Shown here: piece after piece, positions 18,380 to 27,857 of the stretch
Layout of the letters: each line of letters starts with the position of its first letter
Numbering within the stretch: position 1 is the first letter of the stretch
Source of the DNA: Lachnospiraceae bacterium A4
GTDB taxonomy: Bacteria; Bacillota; Clostridia; Lachnospirales; Lachnospiraceae
NCBI GenBank assembly: GCA_000403215.2
Contig: KE159562.1
Span: 221,556 to 285,555 of the forward strand
Direction of reading: 5' to 3'
Length of the DNA: 64,000 bases
Position numbers and translations under genes: made by a program
The notes under the pieces: model-generated
What the model was told of the DNA's origin: nothing
The model's input: the letters and a program-made list of their open reading frames with translations, nothing else
The model's database searches: none

Positions 18380-18417
18380 ACCATCTTGATTTGTACCCGC
18401 TAAAGCGGGCAAATGGT
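18380..18417 (+). promoter_or_regulatory. Nested hairpin between etfB and etfA
   Basis: Outer ACCAT/ATGGT, middle TTTG/CAAA and inner CCCGC/GCGGG stems stack into one hairpin. No U-run follows. Like the thlA-crt hairpin it may set stability or relative expression of the flanking cistrons. Confidence 0.55.
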
Positions 18418-18442
18418 AGTTAGATTATAATGGAGGTTTATC

Positions 18443-19486
18443 ATGAATTTAGAAGAATATAAAGGCGTGTTTGTCTTCGCACAGCAGGTAGATAACAAGG
18501 TAAGCGGCATTGCTCTTGAACTGATTGGCGAAGGAAAAAGACTTGCAGAGAAATTAGCAACAGAAGTGACAGCAGTTTTGGTTGGTAGTGACGTGAAGGG
18601 GCTGGCAGACGAGCTTGCCGCTTACGGTGCAGATAAGGTTATCGTGGTGGATGACCCAGAATTAAAGGAGTACAGAACAGAGCCGTATGCACATGCACTG
18701 GCATCTGTCATCAATCAGTATAAGCCGGAAATCTTATTGGTAGGTGCGACTGCAATCGGCCGTGACTTAGGGCCTAGAGTGTCTGCCAGAGTGCACACAG
18801 GTCTGACAGCAGACTGTACATCTCTTGAGATTGGCGATTTCCCGATCAACCCGATTCCGGGCAAAGAGCAGAAGCACAATCAATTGCTCATGACACGTCC
18901 TGCATTTGGCGGAAATACAATCGCGACAATTGCATGTCCAGATTTCCGTCCGCAGATGGCTACAGTACGTCCGGGCGTTATGCAGAAGCTTGAGAAGAAA
19001 GAGGGCGCGAAGGCTGTTGTTGAGGAGTTCAATCCCGGATTTACACCAGACAACAAGTATGTAGAGATCGTAGAGGTTGTGAAGAATCTCACCGATACAG
19101 TAGATATTATGGATGCCAAGATTCTTGTATCTGGCGGCCGCGGCGTGGGAAGCCCGGAGAACTTCAAGATCTTAGATGATCTTGCAGAGGCAATTGGCGG
19201 TACGGTGAGCTGCTCTCGTGCAGTGGTGGACGCTGGCTGGAAGAACAAGGATTTACAGGTTGGACAGACTGGTAAGACGGTTCGTCCGAATGTATACTTT
19301 GCAATCGGCATCTCTGGTGCGATTCAGCATCTGGCTGGTATGGAAGAGTCTGACATCATTATTGCAGTCAATAAGGATGAGACAGCACCAATCTTTGATG
19401 TCGCCGATTATGGTATTGTAGGCGATTTAAACAAGATTGTGCCGATGCTTACAGAGCAGATCAAGGCTGCGGTTGCAAATAAATAG
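18443..19486 (+). CDS. etfA: Electron transfer flavoprotein, alpha subunit
   Basis: A 347-aa EtfA. The C-terminal FAD domain is clear: SGGRGVGSPENF, the GWKNKDLQVGQTGKTVRP stretch, FAIGISGAIQHLAGM, and IIAVNKDETAPIFDVADYGI. Shuttles electrons from the EtfB FAD to Bcd. GGAGG precedes the ATG. Last gene of the operon, followed at once by a strong terminator. Confidence 0.96.
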   Translation: MNLEEYKGVFVFAQQVDNKVSGIALELIGEGKRLAEKLATEVTAVLVGSDVKGLADELAAYGADKVIVVDDPELKEYRTEPYAHALASVINQYKPEILLVGATAIGRDLGPRVSARVHTGLTADCTSLEIGDFPINPIPGKEQKHNQLLMTRPAFGGNTIATIACPDFRPQMATVRPGVMQKLEKKEGAKAVVEEFNPGFTPDNKYVEIVEVVKNLTDTVDIMDAKILVSGGRGVGSPENFKILDDLAEAIGGTVSCSRAVVDAGWKNKDLQVGQTGKTVRPNVYFAIGISGAIQHLAGMEESDIIIAVNKDETAPIFDVADYGIVGDLNKIVPMLTEQIKAAVANK

Positions 19487-19510
19487 TGACAGAATTATGA
19501 ATTTTACATA

Positions 19511-19548
19511 AAACCTCAAAGGATTTGTCCTTTGGGGTTTTTTTTTGT
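19511..19548 (+). terminator. Terminator of the butyryl-CoA operon
   Basis: A 13-bp stem from AAACCTCAAAGGA to TCCTTTGGGGTTT (one G-T pair), 4-nt loop, then a run of T. Confidence 0.9.
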
Positions 19549-19619
19549 CGAAAGATGGGGTATAATTAGAGTCAACAGGAACTCAAAAGTAGGAATCAGG
19601 AGAGATAAGGAGAATAGGA

Positions 19620-20162
19620 ATGGCATTAACAGAATTAAGCACTTATACCATAAATGACGTGTATAATCTTCCAGACGGGCAGCGCGCAGAGCTGATTGAT
19701 GGGAAGGTTTATTATATGGCACCCGCGACAAGGAACCACCAGCGCATTGTCGGGGAGCTTTTTGCCACGATTCGGGAGCATATCAGAAGAAATAATTTTA
19801 AGGGTGAAGTGGATATCACTCCGTTTGGCGTGTTTATTGATGCGGACGACAAGAGCTATGTCGAGCCGGATATCTGTATTATCTGCGATGAGAATAAGCT
19901 GGATGAGAGAGGCTGCAATGGCGCACCGGACTGGATTATTGAGGTGGTTTCTCCGGCCAGCAGACGGATTGACTATACCACAAAACTTTTTAAGTACCGC
20001 GCGGCGGGCGTGCGTGAATACTGGATTGTCGATGCGGACAAGAGCAGAGTGATGGTTTATAACTTTTATCAGGATGACATGAACGAATATAGCTTTATCG
20101 AGGATATTCCGGCGGGAATTTATACAGATCTTGCTGTACGCATGTCAAATCTGGAGTTATAA
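19620..20162 (+). CDS. Uma2 family (DUF820) restriction-like endonuclease
   Basis: A 180-aa protein with the PD-(D/E)XK fold signature of Uma2: YVEPDICIICDENKL near residue 80, then PDWIIEVVSPASRRIDYTTK and the tail YRAAGVREYWIVDADKSRV. The family is widespread, often in many copies, and its role is unknown. AAGGAGAAT precedes the ATG; TATAAT at 19561-19566 may be its -10, though no good -35 is seen. Confidence 0.85.
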   Translation: MALTELSTYTINDVYNLPDGQRAELIDGKVYYMAPATRNHQRIVGELFATIREHIRRNNFKGEVDITPFGVFIDADDKSYVEPDICIICDENKLDERGCNGAPDWIIEVVSPASRRIDYTTKLFKYRAAGVREYWIVDADKSRVMVYNFYQDDMNEYSFIEDIPAGIYTDLAVRMSNLEL

Positions 20163-20170
20163 AAAAATTC

Positions 20171-20199
20171 TTGCAATTAAGCAGCGTTTCACGTATAAT
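20171..20199 (+). promoter_or_regulatory. Promoter of the polyamine operon
   Basis: TTGCAA, 17-bp spacer, TATAAT. The predicted start near 20206 leaves a leader of about 265 nt before speD, long enough for the fold and terminator listed next. Confidence 0.75.
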
Positions 20200-20214
20200 A
20201 TATGGTATAAATAT

Positions 20215-20325
20215 TAAGGCGATTAGAGCCTTATTGATTGGATAGGATATCCGCAGCAATCCACTTGTGAATCAATAAGAGTAGTAAAAGTAAACTATTT
20301 TGCTATATAGACTCTAATCATCTTA
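20215..20325 (+). ncRNA. Candidate riboswitch-like aptamer in the speD leader
   Basis: A closing helix is formed by TAAG and GATTAGAG (20215-20218, 20221-20228) with CTCTAATC and CTTA (20312-20319, 20322-20325), broken by a 2-nt internal loop. Inside, CTTATTGATT (20230-20239) pairs with AATCAATAAG (20270-20279) and contains a further stem GATTG/CAATC. A small TAGT/ACTA stem may form near 20282-20296. The fold starts about 10 nt after the expected transcription start and is followed by an intrinsic terminator, both upstream of speD. I do not recognise it as a named class. Ligand is unknown; a polyamine, arginine or S-adenosylmethionine would fit the operon. Confidence 0.5.
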
Positions 20326-20380
20326 GGAAAATTTATGTACAGTGTGTACATATGCTTCAATTGAGTGATGAATGATTGAG

Positions 20381-20412
20381 AGTGGGAATCCGTGAAGATT
20401 TCCACTTTTTTA
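20381..20412 (+). terminator. Intrinsic terminator within the speD leader
   Basis: AGTGGGAATC / GATTTCCACT stem (one G-T pair), 6-nt loop, then TTTTTT, about 60 nt before the speD start codon. Since the promoter lies upstream of it, it would act as an attenuator for the operon. Confidence 0.75.
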
Positions 20413-20471
20413 GTTACCGTTCACTCCATTACACACAGACATCTGCTATATGAAAGTGAGGTCTTTTATAG

Positions 20472-21293
20472 ATGGAAACAAAATTAAAGTTATATGGTTT
20501 TAATAATCTTACCAAATCATTGAGTTTTAATATCTATGATGTCTGTTATGCCAAAAGCGCACGCGAGCAGAAGGATTATATTGCCTATATTGATGAGCAG
20601 TACAATTCAGAACGGCTCACGAAGATTTTGTTTCATGTGACAGAGATGATTGGCGCCCATGTGCTGAATGTGTCGCGGCAGGACTACGAGCCGCAGGGGG
20701 CGAGCGTGACCTTTCTGATCGCGGAGTCCAACATGGTGCCAGCAGGGCAGAAGAGTGCGGCGAGTGCGGCACTTGCCTACGAGGACATGATTGTACATAC
20801 GAATCATACGGACGAGATTGTGGGGCATCTTGACAAGAGCCACATCACCGTACATACGTATCCAGAGTATCACCCAGAGACCAATATTGCGACGTTCCGC
20901 GTGGATATTGATGTGGCGACATGCGGGGAGATTACGCCGCTTAGCACGCTGGATTATCTGATTGGGAGTTTTGATTCTGACATTATCACGATGGACTATA
21001 GAGTGCGTGGATTTACGAGAAATGTGGAGGGCAGGAAGCTCTTTATTGACCATAAGATTACGTCGATTCAGGACTATATTGACCGCGCTATACTGGACAA
21101 GTATGATGCGGTGGACATCAATATGTATCAGGCAAATATTTTTCATACAAAGATGCTGATCAAAGAGATGGATTTGCAGAATTATCTGTTTAATTCTGAT
21201 ATTTATGAGATTACGCCAAAGACAAGGCTGCAAATCAGCAATAGTCTGCGGCAGGAGATGATCGAGATTTTCAGCGGAATGAACATTTATTAG
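20472..21293 (+). CDS. speD: S-adenosylmethionine decarboxylase proenzyme
   Basis: Makes decarboxylated S-adenosylmethionine, the aminopropyl donor. 273 aa, the size of the larger bacterial (E. coli type) class rather than the 120-aa class. The self-cleavage site is in LDKSHITVHTYPE with the pyruvoyl-forming Ser at residue 123; the proton-relay Cys lies downstream in VDIDVATCGEITPLSTLDYL. First gene of the polyamine operon; GTGAGGTC is a modest ribosome binding site. Confidence 0.93.
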   Translation: METKLKLYGFNNLTKSLSFNIYDVCYAKSAREQKDYIAYIDEQYNSERLTKILFHVTEMIGAHVLNVSRQDYEPQGASVTFLIAESNMVPAGQKSAASAALAYEDMIVHTNHTDEIVGHLDKSHITVHTYPEYHPETNIATFRVDIDVATCGEITPLSTLDYLIGSFDSDIITMDYRVRGFTRNVEGRKLFIDHKITSIQDYIDRAILDKYDAVDINMYQANIFHTKMLIKEMDLQNYLFNSDIYEITPKTRLQISNSLRQEMIEIFSGMNIY

Positions 21294-21321
21294 ACAAAAC
21301 AGAAGGAGGACTGAAAGGACA

Positions 21322-22788
21322 ATGCTTGACCAGTCACGCGCTCCCATATTGGAAGCATTGGAGGAAATGAAGAGAAACCGTCTTGTGCCGTTTGATGTGC
21401 CGGGACATAAACATGGAAAGGGGAATCCTGATCTCACCCGTTTTTTGGGGGAACAGTGTCTCTTGGTCGATGTAAATTCGATGAAAATGCTGGACAATCT
21501 CTGCCATCCAGTCTCTGTGATTAAGGAGGCAGAGGACCTTGCCGCGGAGGCATTTGGGGCGGCACATGCGTATTTTATGGTTGGCGGTACGACCTCTGCG
21601 GTGCAGAGCATGGTGCTTGCCGTCTGCAAACGGGGAGACAAGATCATACTTCCGCGCAATGTGCACAGGAGTGTGATAAACAGCATGATTCTCTGCGGTG
21701 CAGTCCCGGTGTATGTCAATCCAGACATGAACCATGCGCTTGGCATCGCGCTGGGAATGCGTCTTTGCGAGGTGGAGAGGGCGATTGCAGAAAATCCCGA
21801 TGCAAAGGCAGTGTTTGTAAATAATCCGACATACTATGGAATTTGTTCAAATCTAAAAGGGATTACAGCGCTGGCACACGCACACGGCATGAAGGTGCTG
21901 GTGGACGAGGCACACGGCACGCATTTTTATTTTGACCGGGATTTGCCTATGTCAGCGATGGCGGCAGGCGCGGATATGGCGGCAGTCAGTATGCACAAGT
22001 CCGGCGGTTCGCTGACACAGTCGTCATTTTTGCTGAGCAGCCCGCAGATGAGTGAGGGGCATGTGCGGCAGATTATCAATATCACACAGACGACAAGCGG
22101 GTCCTACCTGCTGATGTCCAGCTTGGATATTTCCAGGAGAAATCTGGCGCTGCACGGTCAGGAGGTCTTTGGTAAGGTGAAGGACATGGTGGAGTATGCG
22201 AGGAGGGAAATCAACCAAATCGGGGATTACTATGCATATTCAAGAGAGCTTGTCAACGGGGATTCGGTTTATGACTTTGATATTACAAAGTTGTCGGTCA
22301 ACACGCTTTCAGTGGGGCTTGCCGGCATTGAAGTCTATGATTTACTCCGCGACGAGTATGATATCCAGACGGAATTTGGTGATTTGGGCAATGTGCTCGC
22401 CTATGTGTCGGTGGGCGACAGACCGCGCGACATTGAGCGGCTTGTGAGTGCGCTTGCGGAGATTCGCCGCCTGTATAAGAAGGACAGCAGCAGCCTGATG
22501 ACGGCAGAATACATTACGCCGAGCGTGATTTATTCGCCGCAGGAGGCTTTTTACAGTGACAAGCAGTCTCTCCCAATCGCGCAGTGTGAGAACAGGGTGT
22601 GCGCAGAGTTTGTGATGTGCTATCCGCCGGGAATACCGATTTTAGCGCCGGGCGAACTGATTACCAGAGAGATTCTGGCGTATATTGTCTATGCCAAAGC
22701 AAAGGGCTGCGCTATGACAGGGCCGGAGGATATGAAGCTCGAGAGCTTAAATATAATGAAAGGGATACGCTCTGCTGCGCAGCGCTGA
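21322..22788 (+). CDS. speA: Arginine (Orn/Lys/Arg) decarboxylase, fold I
   Basis: A 488-aa PLP enzyme of the short Orn/Lys/Arg decarboxylase family found in Firmicutes. Features: VPGHKHGKGNPDL near the N-terminus, VDVNSMKMLDNL, VLVDEAHGTHFYF (cofactor aspartate) and the PLP lysine at residue 226 in VSMHKSGGSLTQSS. Next to an agmatinase gene it most likely makes agmatine from arginine; lysine decarboxylation cannot be excluded by sequence. AAGGAGG lies upstream. Confidence 0.88.
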   Translation: MLDQSRAPILEALEEMKRNRLVPFDVPGHKHGKGNPDLTRFLGEQCLLVDVNSMKMLDNLCHPVSVIKEAEDLAAEAFGAAHAYFMVGGTTSAVQSMVLAVCKRGDKIILPRNVHRSVINSMILCGAVPVYVNPDMNHALGIALGMRLCEVERAIAENPDAKAVFVNNPTYYGICSNLKGITALAHAHGMKVLVDEAHGTHFYFDRDLPMSAMAAGADMAAVSMHKSGGSLTQSSFLLSSPQMSEGHVRQIINITQTTSGSYLLMSSLDISRRNLALHGQEVFGKVKDMVEYARREINQIGDYYAYSRELVNGDSVYDFDITKLSVNTLSVGLAGIEVYDLLRDEYDIQTEFGDLGNVLAYVSVGDRPRDIERLVSALAEIRRLYKKDSSSLMTAEYITPSVIYSPQEAFYSDKQSLPIAQCENRVCAEFVMCYPPGIPILAPGELITREILAYIVYAKAKGCAMTGPEDMKLESLNIMKGIRSAAQR

Positions 22789-22821
22789 CAGGGCAGACGG
22801 GCAGAAAAGGCAGGTGGAAGC

Positions 22822-23676
22822 ATGGAATTGTGGTTTACGGAGAAACATACAGAGAATGTAAAATTATCCATACAGGTGGACAGACAGCTCTATTCGTCAC
22901 AGTCGGAGTTCCAGCGGATTGATATATTTTCGTCGAAAGAATTTGGCAGGTTTCTGACATTGGACGGATATATGATGCTGACACAAAAGGATGAATTTAT
23001 CTATCATGAAATGATGGTGCATGTGCCGATGGCAGTTCATCCCAAGGTGCGCAAGGCGCTGGTGATCGGCGGCGGTGACGGCGGGACAGCGCGCGAGCTG
23101 ATCCGGTATCCGGCGATTGAGCAAATTGATGTGGTGGAGATTGACGAGGAGGTGGTGTCCGCGTGCAGACAATATATGCCGCAGACAGCGTGCGGTTTTG
23201 ACGATGAGAGGATTCATCTGTTTTATGAAGATGGACTCAAATACGTCCGCCGTTATGAGGACACGTATGATTTGATTCTGGTGGATTCGACTGATCCGTT
23301 TGGTCCCGGGGAAGGTTTGTTTACCAAGGAATTTTATGGAAATTGTTATAAGGCGCTCAAGGCGGAGGGAATCATGGTCAACCAGCATGAAAGTCCGTTT
23401 TATCCAAATGATGCGGCGGCGATGCAGCGGGCGCACAAGCGCATTGTGGAGTCCTTTCCGATCAGCAGGGTTTATCAGGCGCATATTCCGACCTATCCGT
23501 CAGGGCACTGGCTGTTTGGATTTGCCTCCAAGCGCTACCATCCGCTCACAGATCAGGACGCAGCCCGCTGGAAGGCGCTGGGGCTTCGCACGCGGTATTA
23601 TAATGAGCAGCTTCACAGGGGAGCTTTTGCACTGCCCAATTATGTGGAGGAGATGCTGGAGAAGGTGGAGAGATGA
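22822..23676 (+). CDS. speE: Spermidine synthase
   Basis: Transfers the aminopropyl group of decarboxylated SAM to putrescine. 284 aa. Signature VIGGGDGGTARELIRYP with VVEIDEEVVSACRQYMP after it; the catalytic aspartate lies in LILVDSTDPFGPGEGLF; NQHESPFY and YPSGHW follow. Its stop overlaps the speB start by 4 nt, showing translational coupling. Confidence 0.94.
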   Translation: MELWFTEKHTENVKLSIQVDRQLYSSQSEFQRIDIFSSKEFGRFLTLDGYMMLTQKDEFIYHEMMVHVPMAVHPKVRKALVIGGGDGGTARELIRYPAIEQIDVVEIDEEVVSACRQYMPQTACGFDDERIHLFYEDGLKYVRRYEDTYDLILVDSTDPFGPGEGLFTKEFYGNCYKALKAEGIMVNQHESPFYPNDAAAMQRAHKRIVESFPISRVYQAHIPTYPSGHWLFGFASKRYHPLTDQDAARWKALGLRTRYYNEQLHRGAFALPNYVEEMLEKVER

Positions 23677-24551
23677 AGAAGGATTTTGGTTTGAATGTTG
23701 AAACTTTTTTAGGGTGTGATAAGACGATAGAGGAGGCGCGGATTGTGCTGTTTGGCGCGCCGTTTGACTCGACGACCTCGTATCGTCCCGGGGCGCGCTT
23801 TGCCAGCAGGACGATGCGCGCGGAATCCTATGGATTGGAAACCTACAGTCCGTATCAGGATTTGGATTTGGACGATGCGGCGGTATTTGACGGCGGTGAC
23901 TTGGAGTTGTGCTTTGGCGATGCCAGCAGGGCGCTGGAGGAGATCACGGCATATACGCGCAAGATTTTGAAGCTGGGAAAACTGCCGCTTATGATTGGCG
24001 GGGAACACCTTGTCACACTGGGGGCTGTGCGTGCCGTCGCAGAGCAGTATCCCGATTTGTGTGTGATACATTTTGATGCACATGCGGATTTGCGGGACGA
24101 CTACTTGGGGGCGAAATTATCCCATGCTACTGTAATGCGCAGGGTGTGGGAGATTGTCGGAGACGGAAGAATCTGCCAGTTTGGTATCAGAAGCGGTGAA
24201 CGGGCTGAATTTGAGTGGGGCAGGGCACATGTTGCGACGCGCCGGTTTGATTTTGAGGGGCTTGAGGAGGTCGTCAGCTCCTTAAAAGGCAGACCGGTCT
24301 ATTTCACGCTGGATTTGGACGTGCTGGACCCCTCTTGTTTTCCGGGAACAGGGACGCCGGAGGCGGGCGGCGTGACCTTTCAGCAGCTATTTGATGCAGT
24401 GATGAAAGTGGGGACGCTTGACATTGTGGGAGGTGATCTCAATGAGCTTTCGCCAATGCTTGACGCGAGCGGTGCATCGACGGCAGCCGCGCTCAAGATA
24501 CTCCGCGAGCTGCTGCTCAGGCTGGAGTCAAAGTATCTGATTGCGAAATAG
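23673..24551 (+). CDS. speB: Agmatinase
   Basis: Hydrolyses agmatine to putrescine and urea. A 292-aa ureohydrolase with the binuclear manganese motifs in order: GGEHLVTLG (His), CVIHFDAHADLRDDY (Asp-x-His-x-Asp) and YFTLDLDVLDPSCFPGTGTPE (Asp-x-Asp). It links SpeA to SpeE in the same operon. Confidence 0.94.
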   Translation: MKKDFGLNVETFLGCDKTIEEARIVLFGAPFDSTTSYRPGARFASRTMRAESYGLETYSPYQDLDLDDAAVFDGGDLELCFGDASRALEEITAYTRKILKLGKLPLMIGGEHLVTLGAVRAVAEQYPDLCVIHFDAHADLRDDYLGAKLSHATVMRRVWEIVGDGRICQFGIRSGERAEFEWGRAHVATRRFDFEGLEEVVSSLKGRPVYFTLDLDVLDPSCFPGTGTPEAGGVTFQQLFDAVMKVGTLDIVGGDLNELSPMLDASGASTAAALKILRELLLRLESKYLIAK

Positions 24552-24575
24552 TGTTAAAGGAGGATTTATGAAACG

Positions 24576-25835
24576 ATGGGAAGAGTATTGATTATTGGCT
24601 GCGGCGGCGTTGCCAGCGTAGCGATTCAAAAATGCTGCCAGAACAGTGCAGTTTTTCAGGAGATTCTGATTGCCAGCCGCACGAAGGCAAAGTGCGATGC
24701 TTTGAAACAACTACTTGAGGGAAAAACAGACACCAAAATTACGACAGCGCAGGTGGACGCTGATAACAAGGAGGAGGTAGTGGCGCTGATTCAGCGCTAT
24801 AAGCCGGACCTAGTCATGAACATCGCACTGCCTTATCAGGATTTGACGATCATGGAGGCATGTCTTGCGTGCAAGGTAAACTATATGGACACGGCGAATT
24901 ATGAACCGGAGAACATTGATGAGCCAGCGTGGCGGGCGGCTTATGAAAAGCGGTGCAAAGAAGAGGGTTTCTCTGCGTATTTTGATTATTCTTGGCAGTG
25001 GGCATACAAGAAAAAGTTTGAGGAGGCGGGCATTACGGCGCTTCTAGGCTCAGGTTTTGACCCCGGCGTCACACAGGCGTATTGCGCCTATGCCTTAAAA
25101 CATGAGTTCGATTCCATTGAGACGATTGATATTCTGGACTGCAACGGCGGAGACCACGGCTATGCATTTGCGACCAATTTTAATCCCGAGATTAATCTGC
25201 GGGAGGTCTCTGCCCCTGGAAGCTACTGGGAGAATGGCAAATGGGTAGAAGTTCCGGCGATGAGCGTCAAGCGGGTGTACGATTTTGACCAAGTGGGCAC
25301 CAAGGATATGTACCTGCTTCACCATGAGGAGATTGAATCGCTTGCAAAGAACATTCCCGGCGTGAAGCGTATCCGCTTTTTTATGACATTTGGGCAGAGC
25401 TATCTCGAGCACATGCGCTGCCTTGAGGACGTCGGAATGCTGTCGGCAACGCCGATCACTTATGAAGGAAAAGAGATTGTCCCGATTCAGTTTTTGAAAG
25501 CGCTGCTGCCAGACCCGGCAAGTCTTGGGCCAAGAACCAAGGGCAAGACGAATATCGGCTGTATTTTTACCGGCAAAAAAGACGGGAAGGATAAGACGTA
25601 TTATCTCTATAATGTGTGTGACCATCAGGCATGTTATAAAGAAGTCGGCTCGCAGGCGATTTCTTATACGACAGGTGTTCCGGCAATGATTGGCGCGATG
25701 ATGCTGCTGACGGGCAGGTGGAAGAAGCCGGGCGTCTTTACGGTGGAGGAGTTTGACCCGGATCCATATATGGAAGCGCTGAACCGGTGGGGGCTGCCGT
25801 GGCAGGAGAGCCATGCGCCAGTGCTTGTGGAGTAA
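24576..25835 (+). CDS. Carboxyspermidine/carboxynorspermidine dehydrogenase
   Basis: A 419-aa member of the saccharopine dehydrogenase family (Lys1-like). N-terminal Rossmann motif VLIIGCGGVASVAIQKC, MNIALPYQDLTIMEAC, and GSGFDPGVTQAYCAYAL are typical of the carboxynorspermidine type. It condenses putrescine with aspartate semialdehyde. The AGGAGG fits an ATG at 24568 better, but that frame ends after seven codons (MKRWEEY); the real start at 24576 overlaps that short frame, which might tune translation. Pairs with NspC next to it. Confidence 0.88.
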   Translation: MGRVLIIGCGGVASVAIQKCCQNSAVFQEILIASRTKAKCDALKQLLEGKTDTKITTAQVDADNKEEVVALIQRYKPDLVMNIALPYQDLTIMEACLACKVNYMDTANYEPENIDEPAWRAAYEKRCKEEGFSAYFDYSWQWAYKKKFEEAGITALLGSGFDPGVTQAYCAYALKHEFDSIETIDILDCNGGDHGYAFATNFNPEINLREVSAPGSYWENGKWVEVPAMSVKRVYDFDQVGTKDMYLLHHEEIESLAKNIPGVKRIRFFMTFGQSYLEHMRCLEDVGMLSATPITYEGKEIVPIQFLKALLPDPASLGPRTKGKTNIGCIFTGKKDGKDKTYYLYNVCDHQACYKEVGSQAISYTTGVPAMIGAMMLLTGRWKKPGVFTVEEFDPDPYMEALNRWGLPWQESHAPVLVE

Positions 25836-25869
25836 AATAAGGAATCTTGAAATAAGGAGTTTTGAAACA

Positions 25870-27069
<1,200 letters not shown>

Positions 27070-27083
27070 TCTGGAGGCATGAA

Positions 27084-27857
27084 ATGATTAAGGCAGAAAA
27101 TCTGGTCAAAACGTTTACAAGAACAGAAAAGAAAAATAAGCGGACGGAGTTTAACGCGGTGGATGGTATTTCAATAGAAGCGGCGGACGGGGAAATTCTC
27201 GGCGTGCTGGGGCCAAACGGCGCGGGGAAAACGACGCTTCTGCGTATGCTGGGAAAACTGATGAGCCCTACAGAGGGGGAGGTGCTCATCACAGATGAGA
27301 CGGGCAGGAAACTGACAAAAGAGATTGAGATTAAACGGCATATTGGATATCTGTCGGGAAATACAAAGCTATATAAACGGTTTTCGGCGCGGGAAATGCT
27401 GTCGCTGCTCGGAGAGATCTATGGAATGACGCCACAGGAGGCAGAGGGCAGGATTGAGGAGATTGTCAGGATACTGGATCTCGGCGCGTTTGTGGATAAT
27501 CGCATTGAAAGGCTCTCCACAGGACAGTCCCAGCGCGTGTCCATCGCCAGATGCCTGCTGCACAGCCCGCAGGTATATATTTTTGACGAGCCGACGTTAG
27601 GGCTTGACATCATTAGCAGCCGCGCGATTATTGATTTCATGAAACAGGAGAAGGCGCAGGGCAAGACGGTGCTGTATTCTACGCATTATATGGAAGAGGC
27701 AGAATTTTTGTGCGACCGGATTGTCATGATTTATCAAGGGCAGGTGATTGCCAAGGGAACGCCGGAGGAATTGAGAGCTCAGACACATACGACGAATCTG
27801 AGAGATACATTTTTAAAGCTGATAGAGAATGAGGCACAGGGAGGACTGCTTGCATGA
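27084..27857 (+). CDS. ABC transporter ATP-binding protein (NatA type)
   Basis: A 257-aa ATPase with Walker A GPNGAGKTT, Q-loop region HIGYLSGNTKLY, signature LSTGQSQRVSIARC, Walker B VYIFDEPTLGLD and the H-loop STHYMEEAE. Similar to NatA, the ATPase of sodium-efflux NatAB. The stop overlaps the permease start (ATGA), so the two form a unit. Only 14 bp separate it from nspC, so it may be co-transcribed with the polyamine genes. Confidence 0.92.
   Translation: MIKAENLVKTFTRTEKKNKRTEFNAVDGISIEAADGEILGVLGPNGAGKTTLLRMLGKLMSPTEGEVLITDETGRKLTKEIEIKRHIGYLSGNTKLYKRFSAREMLSLLGEIYGMTPQEAEGRIEEIVRILDLGAFVDNRIERLSTGQSQRVSIARCLLHSPQVYIFDEPTLGLDIISSRAIIDFMKQEKAQGKTVLYSTHYMEEAEFLCDRIVMIYQGQVIAKGTPEELRAQTHTTNLRDTFLKLIENEAQGGLLA

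Noticed and set aside
20607..21746. 379-codon open frame on the minus strand across speD and speA
   Set aside because: It is antisense to two clear genes, has no motif, and its His/Arg/Cys-rich composition is what an antisense frame of these codons gives.
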